DNA of 64,000 nucleotides from assembly GCF_014898095.1 (NCBI RefSeq), contig NZ_CP062946.1, forward strand, positions 2,418,001 to 2,482,000, written 5' to 3'. The position numbers were made by a program, and so were the translations under genes. The number at the start of each line of letters is the position of its first letter. Position 1 is the stretch's first letter. Under the pieces are notes generated by a model. The model saw only the letters and a program-made list of their open reading frames with translations, made no database searches and was not told where the DNA came from. This document shows, in pieces, positions 36,874 through 45,289 of the stretch. The DNA is from Thalassotalea sp. LPB0316 (GTDB taxonomy: Bacteria > Pseudomonadota > Gammaproteobacteria > Enterobacterales > Alteromonadaceae).

Positions 36874-37484
36874 GAAATCTTCAACCCACGTAAAATAAAG
36901 TCGATCAAGAAGGCTTTAACTTGTTCTCTATCATCGTCTTCATATTCTTGTTTGTTAGTGATGTTGAGTATTTGTGTTTCAAAGTCAGCATAATGTTGAG
37001 TTGTTGACCAGATTAAAAATATTAACTTAACAGGATCAACTTTAGCCATTGCACCTTCATTCATCCAATGCTCAAAAATTGCTGATTTTTCTTTTACCCA
37101 ATTGCGCAGGTATACACGCGCGAAATTATCAATGTGCTGGGCACCTTGGATAATTTCCATGGCATAGATTTTAGAGGCTTTAGGGTTCTCAAAGGCAATA
37201 TCTACTTTAGCAGCAATAAAACGCTCTAATGCTACCCTTGGACCATCTTCCAAAACGATATCACCAATGGCGGTATCCCACATTTCCAATGTTTGCTCTA
37301 AAACCTTGTGATAAAGGTTCTCTTTGTTCTTATAGTAATAAAGCACGTTAGCTTTTGGCATATTGGCTTTGTCAGCAATTGCTTGAACTGTTGCGCCCTT
37401 GAATCCTTGTTGAATAAATTCATCTCTTGCTGCGTCCATGATGGCATCTTGACTTTGTTTTCGTTTATTTGCCTGTTTATTCAC
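36870..37484 (-). CDS. TetR-family regulator, RutR-like
   Basis: This 204-residue regulator has a TetR helix-turn-helix (about residues 14-60: FKGATVQAIADKANMPKANVLYYYKNKENLY) and a C-terminal domain aligning with E. coli RutR, including LIFLIWSTTQHYADFETQI, close to the RutR MIWASTQHYADFATQ segment. RutR senses uracil and thymine and controls pyrimidine degradation and related genes. The gene leads the operon with the EEP lipoprotein and alkaline phosphatase and is divergent from the TonB receptor. Control of both units in response to a nucleobase is a reasonable inference. The RutR consensus site TTGACCAnnTGGTCAA was not found; a different palindrome lies at 37725-37736. Confidence 0.85.
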   Translation of the reverse strand: MNKQANKRKQSQDAIMDAARDEFIQQGFKGATVQAIADKANMPKANVLYYYKNKENLYHKVLEQTLEMWDTAIGDIVLEDGPRVALERFIAAKVDIAFENPKASKIYAMEIIQGAQHIDNFARVYLRNWVKEKSAIFEHWMNEGAMAKVDPVKLIFLIWSTTQHYADFETQILNITNKQEYEDDDREQVKAFLIDFILRGLKIS

Positions 37485-37926
37485 CGTAATCGTCCTGAAA
37501 TATCATTAATTGACTGTTCATTTTGCAGTTTGCCTAAATTATTCAATTAATTAAGCGGGTTGTCATTAATAAGTTAAAAATAGAATCTATGTTAACACCT
37601 TATTTATTGGGCGTTGAGGGTATTTTTATGAGTTATACCGAAGATTCTTGACTTAATTTTATTGAATTAAGCACCAAAATAACAGAAAATTAACAAAGTT
37701 ATCTATTTGGTTAATTATTTTGTGTACTCACGAGTATTATAAAACCTAAGTTTTACAGCAGCATGACAGTTAGTTGACCTAATGGATAATATGGGAGAAA
37801 TAAAACTAATATAAATTTGTAATTAAATTGTAATCAAGCCTATGTTTAATAAGCGTGATTATTTTTTTAATTGCCGTCTTAACGACACTAATAACGATAA
37901 ACTTTATTATAAATAAGGGAAAAATG
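37485..37926. other. Divergent promoter region between TetR operon and TonB receptor
   Basis: This 442-base gap separates two divergent units and contains no gene that I can support. It is very AT-rich. The one clear structure is the palindrome at 37725-37736 overlapping a possible -10 box of the receptor gene. An open frame beginning at 37855 is only the in-frame extension of the receptor gene. Confidence 0.6.
37725..37736. promoter_or_regulatory. Candidate operator at the TonB receptor promoter
   Basis: TACTCacGAGTA is a perfect palindrome with a two-base centre. It overlaps TATTAT at 37735-37740, a possible -10 box with TTAATT at 37711-37716 as a poor -35. Its place in the divergent region makes it a candidate site for the TetR regulator. 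Confidence 0.3.
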
Positions 37927-40900
37927 ATGAAAGCTCATCGCCTCTCACACATTGCTGGTGCTTTAGTACTAGCGTTAGGTGTGTCAACCTCAGCGTTAGC
38001 ATCTGACACTACTTCATCGAGTATTCGTGGCCAAATTATTGCGCCAACGGGTGATTTAGTTTCAGGTGCATCAATCCAAGTTATTGATACACGTACCGGT
38101 AATGTTAAAACATTTACTTCTAATGAAACGGGTACTTTTAGTGCGCGTGGTTTGCAAGTTGGTGGTCCTTACACGATTATCGTCAACGACGCTAACGGCT
38201 CTAAAACACACGAAAATGTATTCTTAAAATTAGGTGACACCTACAGCTTAAGCGTACAACTAGAAGCAGAAAACCTTGAAACGATTACGGTTACCGGTCG
38301 TAAAATTCACTCAACAACAGGTGCTAACGCACCGTCAGCGAACTTTGGTTTAGAAGATTTAGCCAATGCACCAGCTATTAACCGTGATATCAAAGACTTA
38401 GTAAGAATTGATTCTCGTATTTACATCAATGAAAGTCGCGATGACGGTATTCAGTGTGGTGGTGCAAGTCCTCGTTTTAACAGCTTTACCGTCGACGGTA
38501 TTCGCAATAACGATAACTTTGGCCTAGGTACGAGTGGTTACCCAACGATTCGTATTCCATTTTCATATGATTCAATTGAGCAAGTAAACGTAGAATTAGC
38601 ACCGTTTGACGTGCAATACGGTGGCTTTACAGCGTGTAACATCAACGCGGTAACTAAATCTGGTACCAATGAATTTCACGGTGGCTTCTTCTACGATTAC
38701 ACTGACGATTCAATGCGTGGTGACAGCTTAGAAGGCGAGAAGGTAAATGTTGGTAAATTCGACGAAAGTCGTTACGGTATCAATGTTGGCGGTCCTATCA
38801 TCAAAGATAAGTTATTCTTTTTCGCGTCATATGAAAAATTAGATGGTGCTGATACCTTTGATCGCGGTCCAGCAGGCTCTGGTGCTGCCGTTGAAGTAGA
38901 AGGGTTAAGCCAAGCTGATTACGATGAGATTTTACGCATTGCTCGTGACGTATATGAGTACGAGCCGGGCGATTTGATTACCAATATGCCAGTTGAAGAT
39001 GAAAAAATCATGGCAAAACTTGATTGGTACATCAATGAAGATCACCGTGCTGCGTTAGTGTATAACTACAACGATGGTAATACCATTCGCGAATCTGACG
39101 GCGATTCAAATGAATTTGAATTCTCAAATCATTACTATGACCAATATGCTGAGTTCGAATCGCTTGTTGGTTCAATTTACTCAGATTGGACAGATAATTT
39201 CTCGACTGAAGTTCGCATTGGTACATCAGACTTCTTACAAACAGTAACGCCTTTAGGTGGCACTGACTTTGGTGAAGTACAAATTCGTACACAAAATGAC
39301 GGTGCACGCGCAACGGTATATTTAGGTGCTGATGATTCACGCCACGCCAACCGTTTGAGCTATGAAACGGATGTATTTAAACTTGCCGGTAAGTATTTAG
39401 TTGGTGATCACATCATCACTGCGGGTTACGAGTATGAGAGCTTAGATGTTTTCAACTTATTCGTACAACACGCAGAAGGTGAGTTTCGTTTCAACTCAGT
39501 TGACGACTTCCGCAACGGCTTAGCTAATCGCGTATACTACGATAACGCGGTTGGTACGAATAACCCAGAAGATGCTGCCGCAGAGTTTGGTTACGATATT
39601 CACACTTTATATATCCAAGACGAATACTACTTATATGATTACGACATCACCTTAACATATGGTTTGCGTTACGATTGGTATAAGAGTGACGATTTGCCGA
39701 TTGAAAACCCACAGGTTGAAGACTTATACGGTTTTACTAATGCGCAAAACCTTGATGGTGCTGACTTATTACAACCGCGTTTTGGCTTTAACTGGGTTGT
39801 TAACGATGACTTAGAAGTACGTGGTGGTTTCGGTCTATACTCTGGTGGTAACCCGAACGTATGGTTAGGTAACAACTACCAAAACAATGGTGTAATCTTA
39901 GTTAAAACGCGCGAAAGCAGTTCACCATTAGATTTATTTGACACTCCAATGACTGGCGATGGCCGTCCAGTTTGGAACGTTCCGCAAGATCAATTTGATG
40001 CTGTTGCAGCCGGTAACGGTGCGCCAGGTGGTATTAACATCCTTGATCCAAACTTCAGCATTCCTTCTGAAATGAAGTACGCGTTAGGTGCAACTTTCTA
40101 CCTAGAAAATGATTATGTTTTCACTGCTGACTTCTTGTACTCAGATATGCGTGATGCGGCGGTTATCTCTGATGTAACACGTCAAGACACGGGTGAAACA
40201 GCACCTGATGGTCGTCCAATTTACACGAGCTCTAACGGTCGTAGTGAAGACTTCATGTTAACCAACGTAAAAGGCGATTCTGGTCACCGCGCTTCATTGT
40301 CATTCGCGTTATCAAAATCACATGATTTTGGTTTAGATTGGACATTAGGTTACGCCTATACAGAGTCTAAAGAAGTAAGCCCAATGACAAGCTCAGTGGC
40401 ATTTTCTAACTACTTAAATAACACCTCTGATCCAGAAAACCCTGGTGTAGGCACGTCAAACTATGAAATCCCTCATCGTTTCACGTTACGCGTAAGCTAT
40501 GAACACGAATTTGTTGATAACTACGCAACTAAGTTCTCTGTATTTGGTAGTGCTAACGAAGGTCGTCCATACAGCTATACGTTCGACAGTGGCTGGGCAT
40601 TTGGCGACTCTGTAGGCTTTATTTCACGCCATTTAGCTTACATTCCAACGGGCGCTGATGATCCAAATGTTGTTTTTGGTGATGACTTTGATCAAGCTGG
40701 ATTCTTTGATTATGTTAAATCAGAAGGCTTAGACAAGTACGCTGGTGGTATCATGGAGCGCAATGGTATTTACAGTGATTGGTGGACTAAGTTCGACATT
40801 AAAATCACACAAGAATTACCAGGCTTTAAGAAAGACCACAAAGCAAGTGCGTTCTTAGTGATTGAAAACTTCGGTAACATGTTAAACGATGACTGGGGTG

Positions 40901-41064
40901 TAATGTACGAGACAAGCTTCCCGCGTGCACAACCTATTGCAGATGTATCAATTAACGATGCAGGCCAATACGTATTCAATGAATTTATTGAACCGGCTGG
41001 TCAAACTCGTGTTGCAGGTGCGTCATTATGGGAAATGCGTGTAGGTGTTAAATACGATTTCTAA
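37927..41064 (+). CDS. Oar-like TonB-dependent receptor
   Basis: A signal peptide (cleavage near ALA, about residue 24) is followed by a carboxypeptidase-regulatory-like domain (about 30-105: IRGQIIAPTGDLVSGASIQV), a TonB-box/plug region (ITVTGRKIHS onward, to about residue 240) and a long outer-membrane beta barrel ending in aromatic residues (MRVGVKYDF), as expected for BAM recognition. The length of 1045 residues and the N-terminal domain fit the Oar/SusC-like group. The ATG at 37927 lies six bases after AAGGGA; an ATG three bases earlier is also possible. It is divergent from the TetR-phosphatase operon, so its ligand may be a phosphorus-rich polymer or its fragments (inference). Confidence 0.9.
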   Translation: MKAHRLSHIAGALVLALGVSTSALASDTTSSSIRGQIIAPTGDLVSGASIQVIDTRTGNVKTFTSNETGTFSARGLQVGGPYTIIVNDANGSKTHENVFLKLGDTYSLSVQLEAENLETITVTGRKIHSTTGANAPSANFGLEDLANAPAINRDIKDLVRIDSRIYINESRDDGIQCGGASPRFNSFTVDGIRNNDNFGLGTSGYPTIRIPFSYDSIEQVNVELAPFDVQYGGFTACNINAVTKSGTNEFHGGFFYDYTDDSMRGDSLEGEKVNVGKFDESRYGINVGGPIIKDKLFFFASYEKLDGADTFDRGPAGSGAAVEVEGLSQADYDEILRIARDVYEYEPGDLITNMPVEDEKIMAKLDWYINEDHRAALVYNYNDGNTIRESDGDSNEFEFSNHYYDQYAEFESLVGSIYSDWTDNFSTEVRIGTSDFLQTVTPLGGTDFGEVQIRTQNDGARATVYLGADDSRHANRLSYETDVFKLAGKYLVGDHIITAGYEYESLDVFNLFVQHAEGEFRFNSVDDFRNGLANRVYYDNAVGTNNPEDAAAEFGYDIHTLYIQDEYYLYDYDITLTYGLRYDWYKSDDLPIENPQVEDLYGFTNAQNLDGADLLQPRFGFNWVVNDDLEVRGGFGLYSGGNPNVWLGNNYQNNGVILVKTRESSSPLDLFDTPMTGDGRPVWNVPQDQFDAVAAGNGAPGGINILDPNFSIPSEMKYALGATFYLENDYVFTADFLYSDMRDAAVISDVTRQDTGETAPDGRPIYTSSNGRSEDFMLTNVKGDSGHRASLSFALSKSHDFGLDWTLGYAYTESKEVSPMTSSVAFSNYLNNTSDPENPGVGTSNYEIPHRFTLRVSYEHEFVDNYATKFSVFGSANEGRPYSYTFDSGWAFGDSVGFISRHLAYIPTGADDPNVVFGDDFDQAGFFDYVKSEGLDKYAGGIMERNGIYSDWWTKFDIKITQELPGFKKDHKASAFLVIENFGNMLNDDWGVMYETSFPRAQPIADVSINDAGQYVFNEFIEPAGQTRVAGASLWEMRVGVKYDF

Positions 41065-41089
41065 TCATCGTATTTACTTAGCGTTAATA

Positions 41090-41120
41090 AAAAGTGCTGC
41101 TGTTTAGTGGCACTTTTTTT
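41090..41120 (+). terminator. Terminator after the Oar-like receptor
   Basis: AAAGTGC at 41091-41097 pairs with GCACTTT at 41110-41116, and the T-run continues to 41120. It lies 26 bases after the stop codon. Confidence 0.75.
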
Positions 41121-41489
41121 TGTCTATAAAAAATTAAATTATAAATTAGCTCAATTAGTTAAAATTCTTTGACTAACTTCTACCACTTTTAGCCTTGCTA
41201 AGGCTGGGATCCTCTACTATTCGTTAAGTAATGCCAGAAGACAAAAGTAAAAATTCATTTGAGTTTGCAGAGCTCAAATAAAGGTTTGTTGGCATCGCGT
41301 TTCGTATACCAAATTCACTTATAGTTGAAACCTCGAGGGGGTAATTAATTGGTATTGAACGTTCATTCGTACTTTCAGCACAAAAGCGAGCCGCATTAAT
41401 GCTTTGATTAAACGGATCACAAAAACAGTGAAACAGACAATATCGATATTGGCTGGAGGTAGAGTTTTGGTTTACAGGAGAATACATTA
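41121..41489. other. Noncoding region upstream of rmf
   Basis: No gene can be supported here; a 103-codon minus-strand frame runs through rmf and has no ribosome binding site or family likeness. A 14-base perfect palindrome, CAATATCGATATTG, lies at 41438-41451, 38 bases before rmf, and may belong to its promoter or control region. I could not fix a promoter. Confidence 0.4.
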
Positions 41490-41666
41490 ATGATGAAAAG
41501 ACAAAAACGAGATCGTCAAGATAGGGCGCATGCACGAGGTTATCAAGCGGGTGTTTCAGGTCGTTCTAAGGAAACATGCCCTTATCAAAATCTAGATGTA
41601 AAATCTGAGTGGTTAGGTGGTTGGCGTGAAGCTATGTCTGACAGGCAACAGGGGCTAATTAAGTAA
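41490..41666 (+). CDS. rmf: Ribosome modulation factor RMF
   Basis: This 58-residue gene encodes RMF, the small basic protein that pairs 70S ribosomes into inactive 100S dimers in stationary phase. The translation KRQKRDRQDRAHARGYQAG, then GRSKETCPYQ and SEWLGGWREAM, matches E. coli RMF almost throughout. A CAGGAG ribosome binding site at 41475-41480 precedes two adjacent ATGs (41490 and 41493); the E. coli protein corresponds to the second, while spacing favours the first. It is convergent with fabA, the same arrangement as in E. coli, which confirms the call. In E. coli it is induced by ppGpp and CRP; no site for these was identified here. Confidence 0.95.
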   Translation: MMKRQKRDRQDRAHARGYQAGVSGRSKETCPYQNLDVKSEWLGGWREAMSDRQQGLIK

Positions 41667-41677
41667 TAAATAAAATC

Positions 41678-41710
41678 AGGTTGCGGTTAGATCATCAATA
41701 GCCGCAACCT
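41678..41710 (-). terminator. Terminator between rmf and fabA
   Basis: AGGTTGCGG at 41678-41686 pairs with CCGCAACCT at 41702-41710. On the minus strand it is followed by GATTTTATTT, so it acts mainly as the fabA terminator, and may also end rmf. Confidence 0.7.
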
Positions 41711-41726
41711 AATAACTAAAACTGAG

Positions 41727-42242
41727 TTAAAAAGATGATGTATCCGTAAACAAGCCCACTTTTAAATCTTTCGCGGTATAGATCACACGACCGTCAACAG
41801 AAACCGTGCCATCGCCGATCCCCATAAATAACTTACGTTTAATAACGCGCTTCATTTGAATGTTGTAGGTAACTTTTTTGTTTGTTGGTAAAATTTGACC
41901 GGTAAATTTAACTTCTCCAACACCTAACGCGCGACCTAAACCCGGACCACCTGACCACGCTAGATAAAAACCTACTAACTGCCACATAGCATCCAAGCCT
42001 AAACATCCAGGCATAACCGGATCATCGGTAAAATGACACTCAAAAAACCATAAGTCTGGATTAATATCGAGTTCAGCAATGATTTCGCCTTTACCGTGTT
42101 CTCCACCGCCTTCATTAATGGTTAAAATGCGGTCCATCATCAACATGTTACCTGATGGTAAGTGGCTGTTACCTGGACCAAACATTTCGCCAGTACCGGC
42201 TTTGATCAAATCTTCTTTGGTGAATGAATTCTTACGTTCCAT
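41727..42242 (-). CDS. fabA: 3-hydroxydecanoyl-ACP dehydratase/isomerase FabA
   Basis: FabA dehydrates 3-hydroxyacyl-ACP and isomerises trans-2- to cis-3-decenoyl-ACP, the branch point for unsaturated fatty acids. The active-site His70 lies in [15 protein letters not shown] and Asp84 in LGLDAMWQ, exactly the E. coli positions. The 171 residues match. The promoter region holds a FabR-like operator within the spacer between -35 and -10, so control by membrane unsaturation state is likely. FabB, its usual partner, is not in the window. The terminator downstream is shared with rmf. Confidence 0.97.
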   Translation of the reverse strand: MERKNSFTKEDLIKAGTGEMFGPGNSHLPSGNMLMMDRILTINEGGGEHGKGEIIAELDINPDLWFFECHFTDDPVMPGCLGLDAMWQLVGFYLAWSGGPGLGRALGVGEVKFTGQILPTNKKVTYNIQMKRVIKRKLFMGIGDGTVSVDGRVIYTAKDLKVGLFTDTSSF

Positions 42243-42281
42243 AATGCTCTTTTGTCATAATAATTAAGATAAAACGCCGCT

Positions 42282-42310
42282 ACTTTAGCGAACACTTGTA
42301 CACTAAACAA
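42282..42310 (-). promoter_or_regulatory. Predicted fabA promoter
   Basis: On the minus strand TTGTTT (42310-42305) and TAAAGT (42287-42282) are separated by exactly 17 bases. The start point would be near 42275, giving a leader of about 33 bases. Confidence 0.6.
42287..42304. promoter_or_regulatory. Candidate FabR operator in the fabA promoter
   Basis: AGCGAACACTTGTACACT matches the recalled E. coli FabR pattern AGCGTACACGTGTTCGCT at 14 of 18 positions and is itself an imperfect palindrome. It fills the spacer of the predicted fabA promoter, where bound repressor would exclude RNA polymerase. Confidence 0.6.
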
Positions 42311-42393
42311 CTCTGAGCAGTGAATTAATTTTAAATATTGCCTTTATTTTGGTTATGCGTTACCTTTTCTGAGATATTTTCAGGAGTAGTAAA

Positions 42394-42645
42394 ATGACCA
42401 AAAAGCCCGCTATGACCAACGCTGAGAAGCAAAAGCGTTACCGTGAACGTCAAAAAGATAAAGGATTAAAAGAAACTCGCGGCTATTTGAGTCAAGAGGC
42501 GCTAGTTTGCTACAAATTGATTCAAGAGCAAACGAATTGGTCTGACTCTGTGATTTTGAGTAATGCCGTTAGGTTAACTTATGCAGCTTATAAAAACGGT
42601 CAAATTAACTTGTTAAACAATTGGCTCAAGAAGAACGATTTGTAG
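42394..42645 (+). CDS. Small basic protein of unknown function
   Basis: I do not recognise this 83-residue protein. The N-terminal 30 residues are very basic (NAEKQKRYRERQKDKGLKE), resembling the start of some small DNA- or RNA-binding proteins, and the rest is predicted helical (LSQEALVCYKLIQEQ and later). A ribbon-helix-helix fold is possible but not shown. CAGGAG at 42381-42386 supports the ATG. It is divergent from fabA and 109 bases before uvrY, with no functional tie apparent. Confidence 0.6.
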   Translation: MTKKPAMTNAEKQKRYRERQKDKGLKETRGYLSQEALVCYKLIQEQTNWSDSVILSNAVRLTYAAYKNGQINLLNNWLKKNDL

Positions 42646-42754
42646 TCAATTGAGAAGCATTCCTATTGCAAGAATTGCGATTAACTTGTATCTTCTAGTA
42701 CATTAAATAAGAATAAATTCGTAGTACCTTTGTACTGCATCTAAGGGTAGTGTT

Positions 42755-43399
42755 TTGATAAACATATTATTAGTTGATGACCATGAATTAGTGCGAACAG
42801 GTATTAGACGCATTTTAGAAGATGTCAAAGGCATGAAGGTTGTCGGTGAGTGCGAAACGGGTGAGCTTGCGGCAAAGTTTTGTCGGACAAATGCGCCTGA
42901 CGTTGTCTTAATGGATATGAACATGCCTGGCATTGGTGGCTTAGAAGCGACTAAAAAGATCATTCGCTTTAACCCTGATATCAAGGTCATCGTCTTAACG
43001 GTTCACAGTGAAGATCCTATTCCGACTAAAGTAATGCAAATTGGCGCTGCCGGTTATTTAACGAAAGGAGCAGGGCCTGAAGAAATGGTTAACGCCGTGC
43101 GCGCAGTGCATAGTGGTCAACGTTACATCACGCCTGACATTGCTCAGCAAATGGCATTAAGTCAATTTAAAAACCCCGAAGATAATCCATTTAGTTCGCT
43201 TTCAGAGCGCGAGTTGCAAATTATGATGATGGTAACGCGCGGAGAAAAAGTACCAGATATTTCTGAGCAGTTAATGCTTAGCACCAAAACGATAAACAGT
43301 TATCGCTATCGCATGTTTGAAAAACTCAATATTAGCAATGATGTTGAGCTAACGCATTTAGCAATACGCCACGGTATGTTAAACACTGAAAAGCTTTAA
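42755..43399 (+). CDS. uvrY: Response regulator UvrY (GacA/SirA family)
   Basis: This 214-residue regulator has an N-terminal receiver domain with the phosphorylated Asp54 in VLMDMNMPG and acidic Asp8/Asp9, and a C-terminal LuxR-type helix-turn-helix (SSLSERELQIMMMVTRGEKVPDISEQL, then STKTINSYRYRMFEKL). It matches UvrY/GacA of the BarA/GacS two-component system, which activates CsrB-type small RNAs. The TTG start is preferred because MINILLVDDHELVR coincides with the family start, and GGGTAG lies just upstream. It is followed after five bases by uvrC, the conserved order. The sensor kinase gene is not in the window. Confidence 0.95.
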   Translation: MINILLVDDHELVRTGIRRILEDVKGMKVVGECETGELAAKFCRTNAPDVVLMDMNMPGIGGLEATKKIIRFNPDIKVIVLTVHSEDPIPTKVMQIGAAGYLTKGAGPEEMVNAVRAVHSGQRYITPDIAQQMALSQFKNPEDNPFSSLSERELQIMMMVTRGEKVPDISEQLMLSTKTINSYRYRMFEKLNISNDVELTHLAIRHGMLNTEKL

Positions 43400-43404
43400 C
43401 TTTA

Positions 43405-45243
43405 ATGAGCAATTCAGCAGTCTTATTCGATCATAAATCATTTCTCAAATCGGTAACACACCAAAGCGGTGTGTACCGCATGTACAACCAAGCACAAGAA
43501 GTTATTTATGTAGGCAAGGCGAAAGATTTAAAAAAGCGGCTTGCCAGTTATTTTCGCAAAGACTTACCCAACAACAAAACACGTTCCCTTGTTAGCCATA
43601 TCTTTTTTATCGATGTTACTGTTACCCACAGTGAGACAGAAGCGCTACTGCTCGAAAATAATTACATTAAGAAGTATCTACCCAAATACAATATTTTATT
43701 GCGCGACGATAAATCTTACCCTTATTTATTGATCACAGATCACAAGCATCCAAAACTAGGTTCACACCGTGGTGCGAAAAAGATTAAAGGGGAATACTTT
43801 GGCCCGTACACAACAGTTGGCGCGGTTTGGGAAAGTTTGCGATTAATGCAAAAGCTTTTCCCGCTAAGACAATGTGAAGACAGTTATTACCGAGCGCGGT
43901 CAAGACCGTGTTTACAATACCAGTTAGGGCGTTGCTCTGCGCCATGTGTCGGTAAAATATCTGATGACGACTACAGCGAACAAGTCAAGCTCGCTAAGTT
44001 ATTTTTGCGCGGTAAAAGCAACTTAGTCATTGATGCGTTAGTAGAAAAAATGGACGCTGCAAGTATGGCGCTTGAATTCGAACAAGCAGCAAGCTTTCGC
44101 GACCAAATCAAAACATTGCGTAAAGTTCAGCAGCAGCAGTTTGTTAGCGGGTTCGCATCAGAGCTCGATGTGATTGGCGTATTTCAACTCAAGCAGCAAG
44201 TGTGCTTACATATGCTCTACATTCGCGATGGTAAAGTCCTAGGTAGCAAAAGTTTTTTCCCGAAAGTGCCAGAAGATACCAGTATCAGCGAGTTACTTGC
44301 CTCGTTTATTTCTCAGCACTATTTAAATAATGATGTAGCCAATCGCCATATCCCTAGAGAGATCGTGGTATCGGAAGTGCCTGAAGATGCCAAAGCATTA
44401 TCGAGAATGTTTGTTGAGCTTACGGGTAAAGAGGTTAAATTTAGCGTTAACGTAAAAACCGAGCGCGCACAGTATTTACGCTTGGCCAACACCAATGCCG
44501 AGAACGCTTTACTGACCAAAAATAGTGAAAAAGAATCAATAACCAAACGTTTTGAGGCGTTAAATGAGGTGTTTGAGTTACCCAATGGCATTCAAACTAT
44601 GGAGTGCTTCGATATTTCTCATACGATGGGACAACAAACCGTCGCCTCATGCGTGGTATTTGATACCAACGGACCGCTTAAAAGTGCTTATCGTCGTTAT
44701 AATGTTCATGGCATTACACCGGGTGATGATTACGCTGCGATGTCTTTCGCGCTAAATAAGCGCTATGGCAAAGTGAGTGCAGAGACAGATTTGCCATCGA
44801 TTGTTTTTATCGATGGTGGTAAAGGTCAATTAGCCAGGGCAGAGGACTTCTTCAATCAGTTAAATCATCCCAATCCGCCGTTATTAGTGGGGATCGCCAA
44901 AGGAGAATCGAGGAAGCCGGGTTTAGAAACGTTAATTTTAGCTGGTTCGCACCAGTTAATTAATTTACCTGCACATTCACCAGCGCTTCACTTAATTCAA
45001 CATATTCGCGATGAATCTCATCGCTTTGCCATTGCGGGGCATCGATCAAAACGCCAGAAACACGCCAAAACCTCAACTTTAGAGTCGATTCCAGGCATAG
45101 GGCAGAAGAAACGCCAAGCCTTGTTAAAATATCTTGGTGGCTTACAAGAAGTGAAAAACGCTGATGTTGCAACGCTGTGTAAAGTACCAGGTATTAGTGA
45201 AACGCTTGCCCAAACTATTTATGACTCCTTACATGACAATTAG
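43405..45243 (+). CDS. uvrC: Excinuclease ABC subunit UvrC
   Basis: UvrC makes both incisions around DNA lesions in nucleotide excision repair. Domains in order: GIY-YIG nuclease (about 14-95; GVYRMYN, VIYVGKAKDLKKR), the cysteine-containing RPCLQYQLGRCSAPCVG, a UVR motif (about 200-235) that contacts UvrB, the RNase H-like second nuclease (ECFDISHTMGQQTVAS, VFIDGGKGQL, HRFAI), and a helix-hairpin-helix pair at the C-terminus (LESIPGIGQKKRQALL, CKVPGISETLA). At 612 residues it is full length (E. coli 610). It lies five bases after uvrY, so the two are cotranscribed. Confidence 0.97.
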   Translation: MSNSAVLFDHKSFLKSVTHQSGVYRMYNQAQEVIYVGKAKDLKKRLASYFRKDLPNNKTRSLVSHIFFIDVTVTHSETEALLLENNYIKKYLPKYNILLRDDKSYPYLLITDHKHPKLGSHRGAKKIKGEYFGPYTTVGAVWESLRLMQKLFPLRQCEDSYYRARSRPCLQYQLGRCSAPCVGKISDDDYSEQVKLAKLFLRGKSNLVIDALVEKMDAASMALEFEQAASFRDQIKTLRKVQQQQFVSGFASELDVIGVFQLKQQVCLHMLYIRDGKVLGSKSFFPKVPEDTSISELLASFISQHYLNNDVANRHIPREIVVSEVPEDAKALSRMFVELTGKEVKFSVNVKTERAQYLRLANTNAENALLTKNSEKESITKRFEALNEVFELPNGIQTMECFDISHTMGQQTVASCVVFDTNGPLKSAYRRYNVHGITPGDDYAAMSFALNKRYGKVSAETDLPSIVFIDGGKGQLARAEDFFNQLNHPNPPLLVGIAKGESRKPGLETLILAGSHQLINLPAHSPALHLIQHIRDESHRFAIAGHRSKRQKHAKTSTLESIPGIGQKKRQALLKYLGGLQEVKNADVATLCKVPGISETLAQTIYDSLHDN

Positions 45244-45289
45244 CTGTTAACTTGTGTAGAATGGCAGAAAAAATTATTGTAGTTAGATC

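Noticed and set aside
41224..41535. 103-codon minus-strand reading frame upstream of and into rmf
   Set aside because: It overlaps the well-supported rmf gene, has no ribosome binding site and resembles no protein I know.
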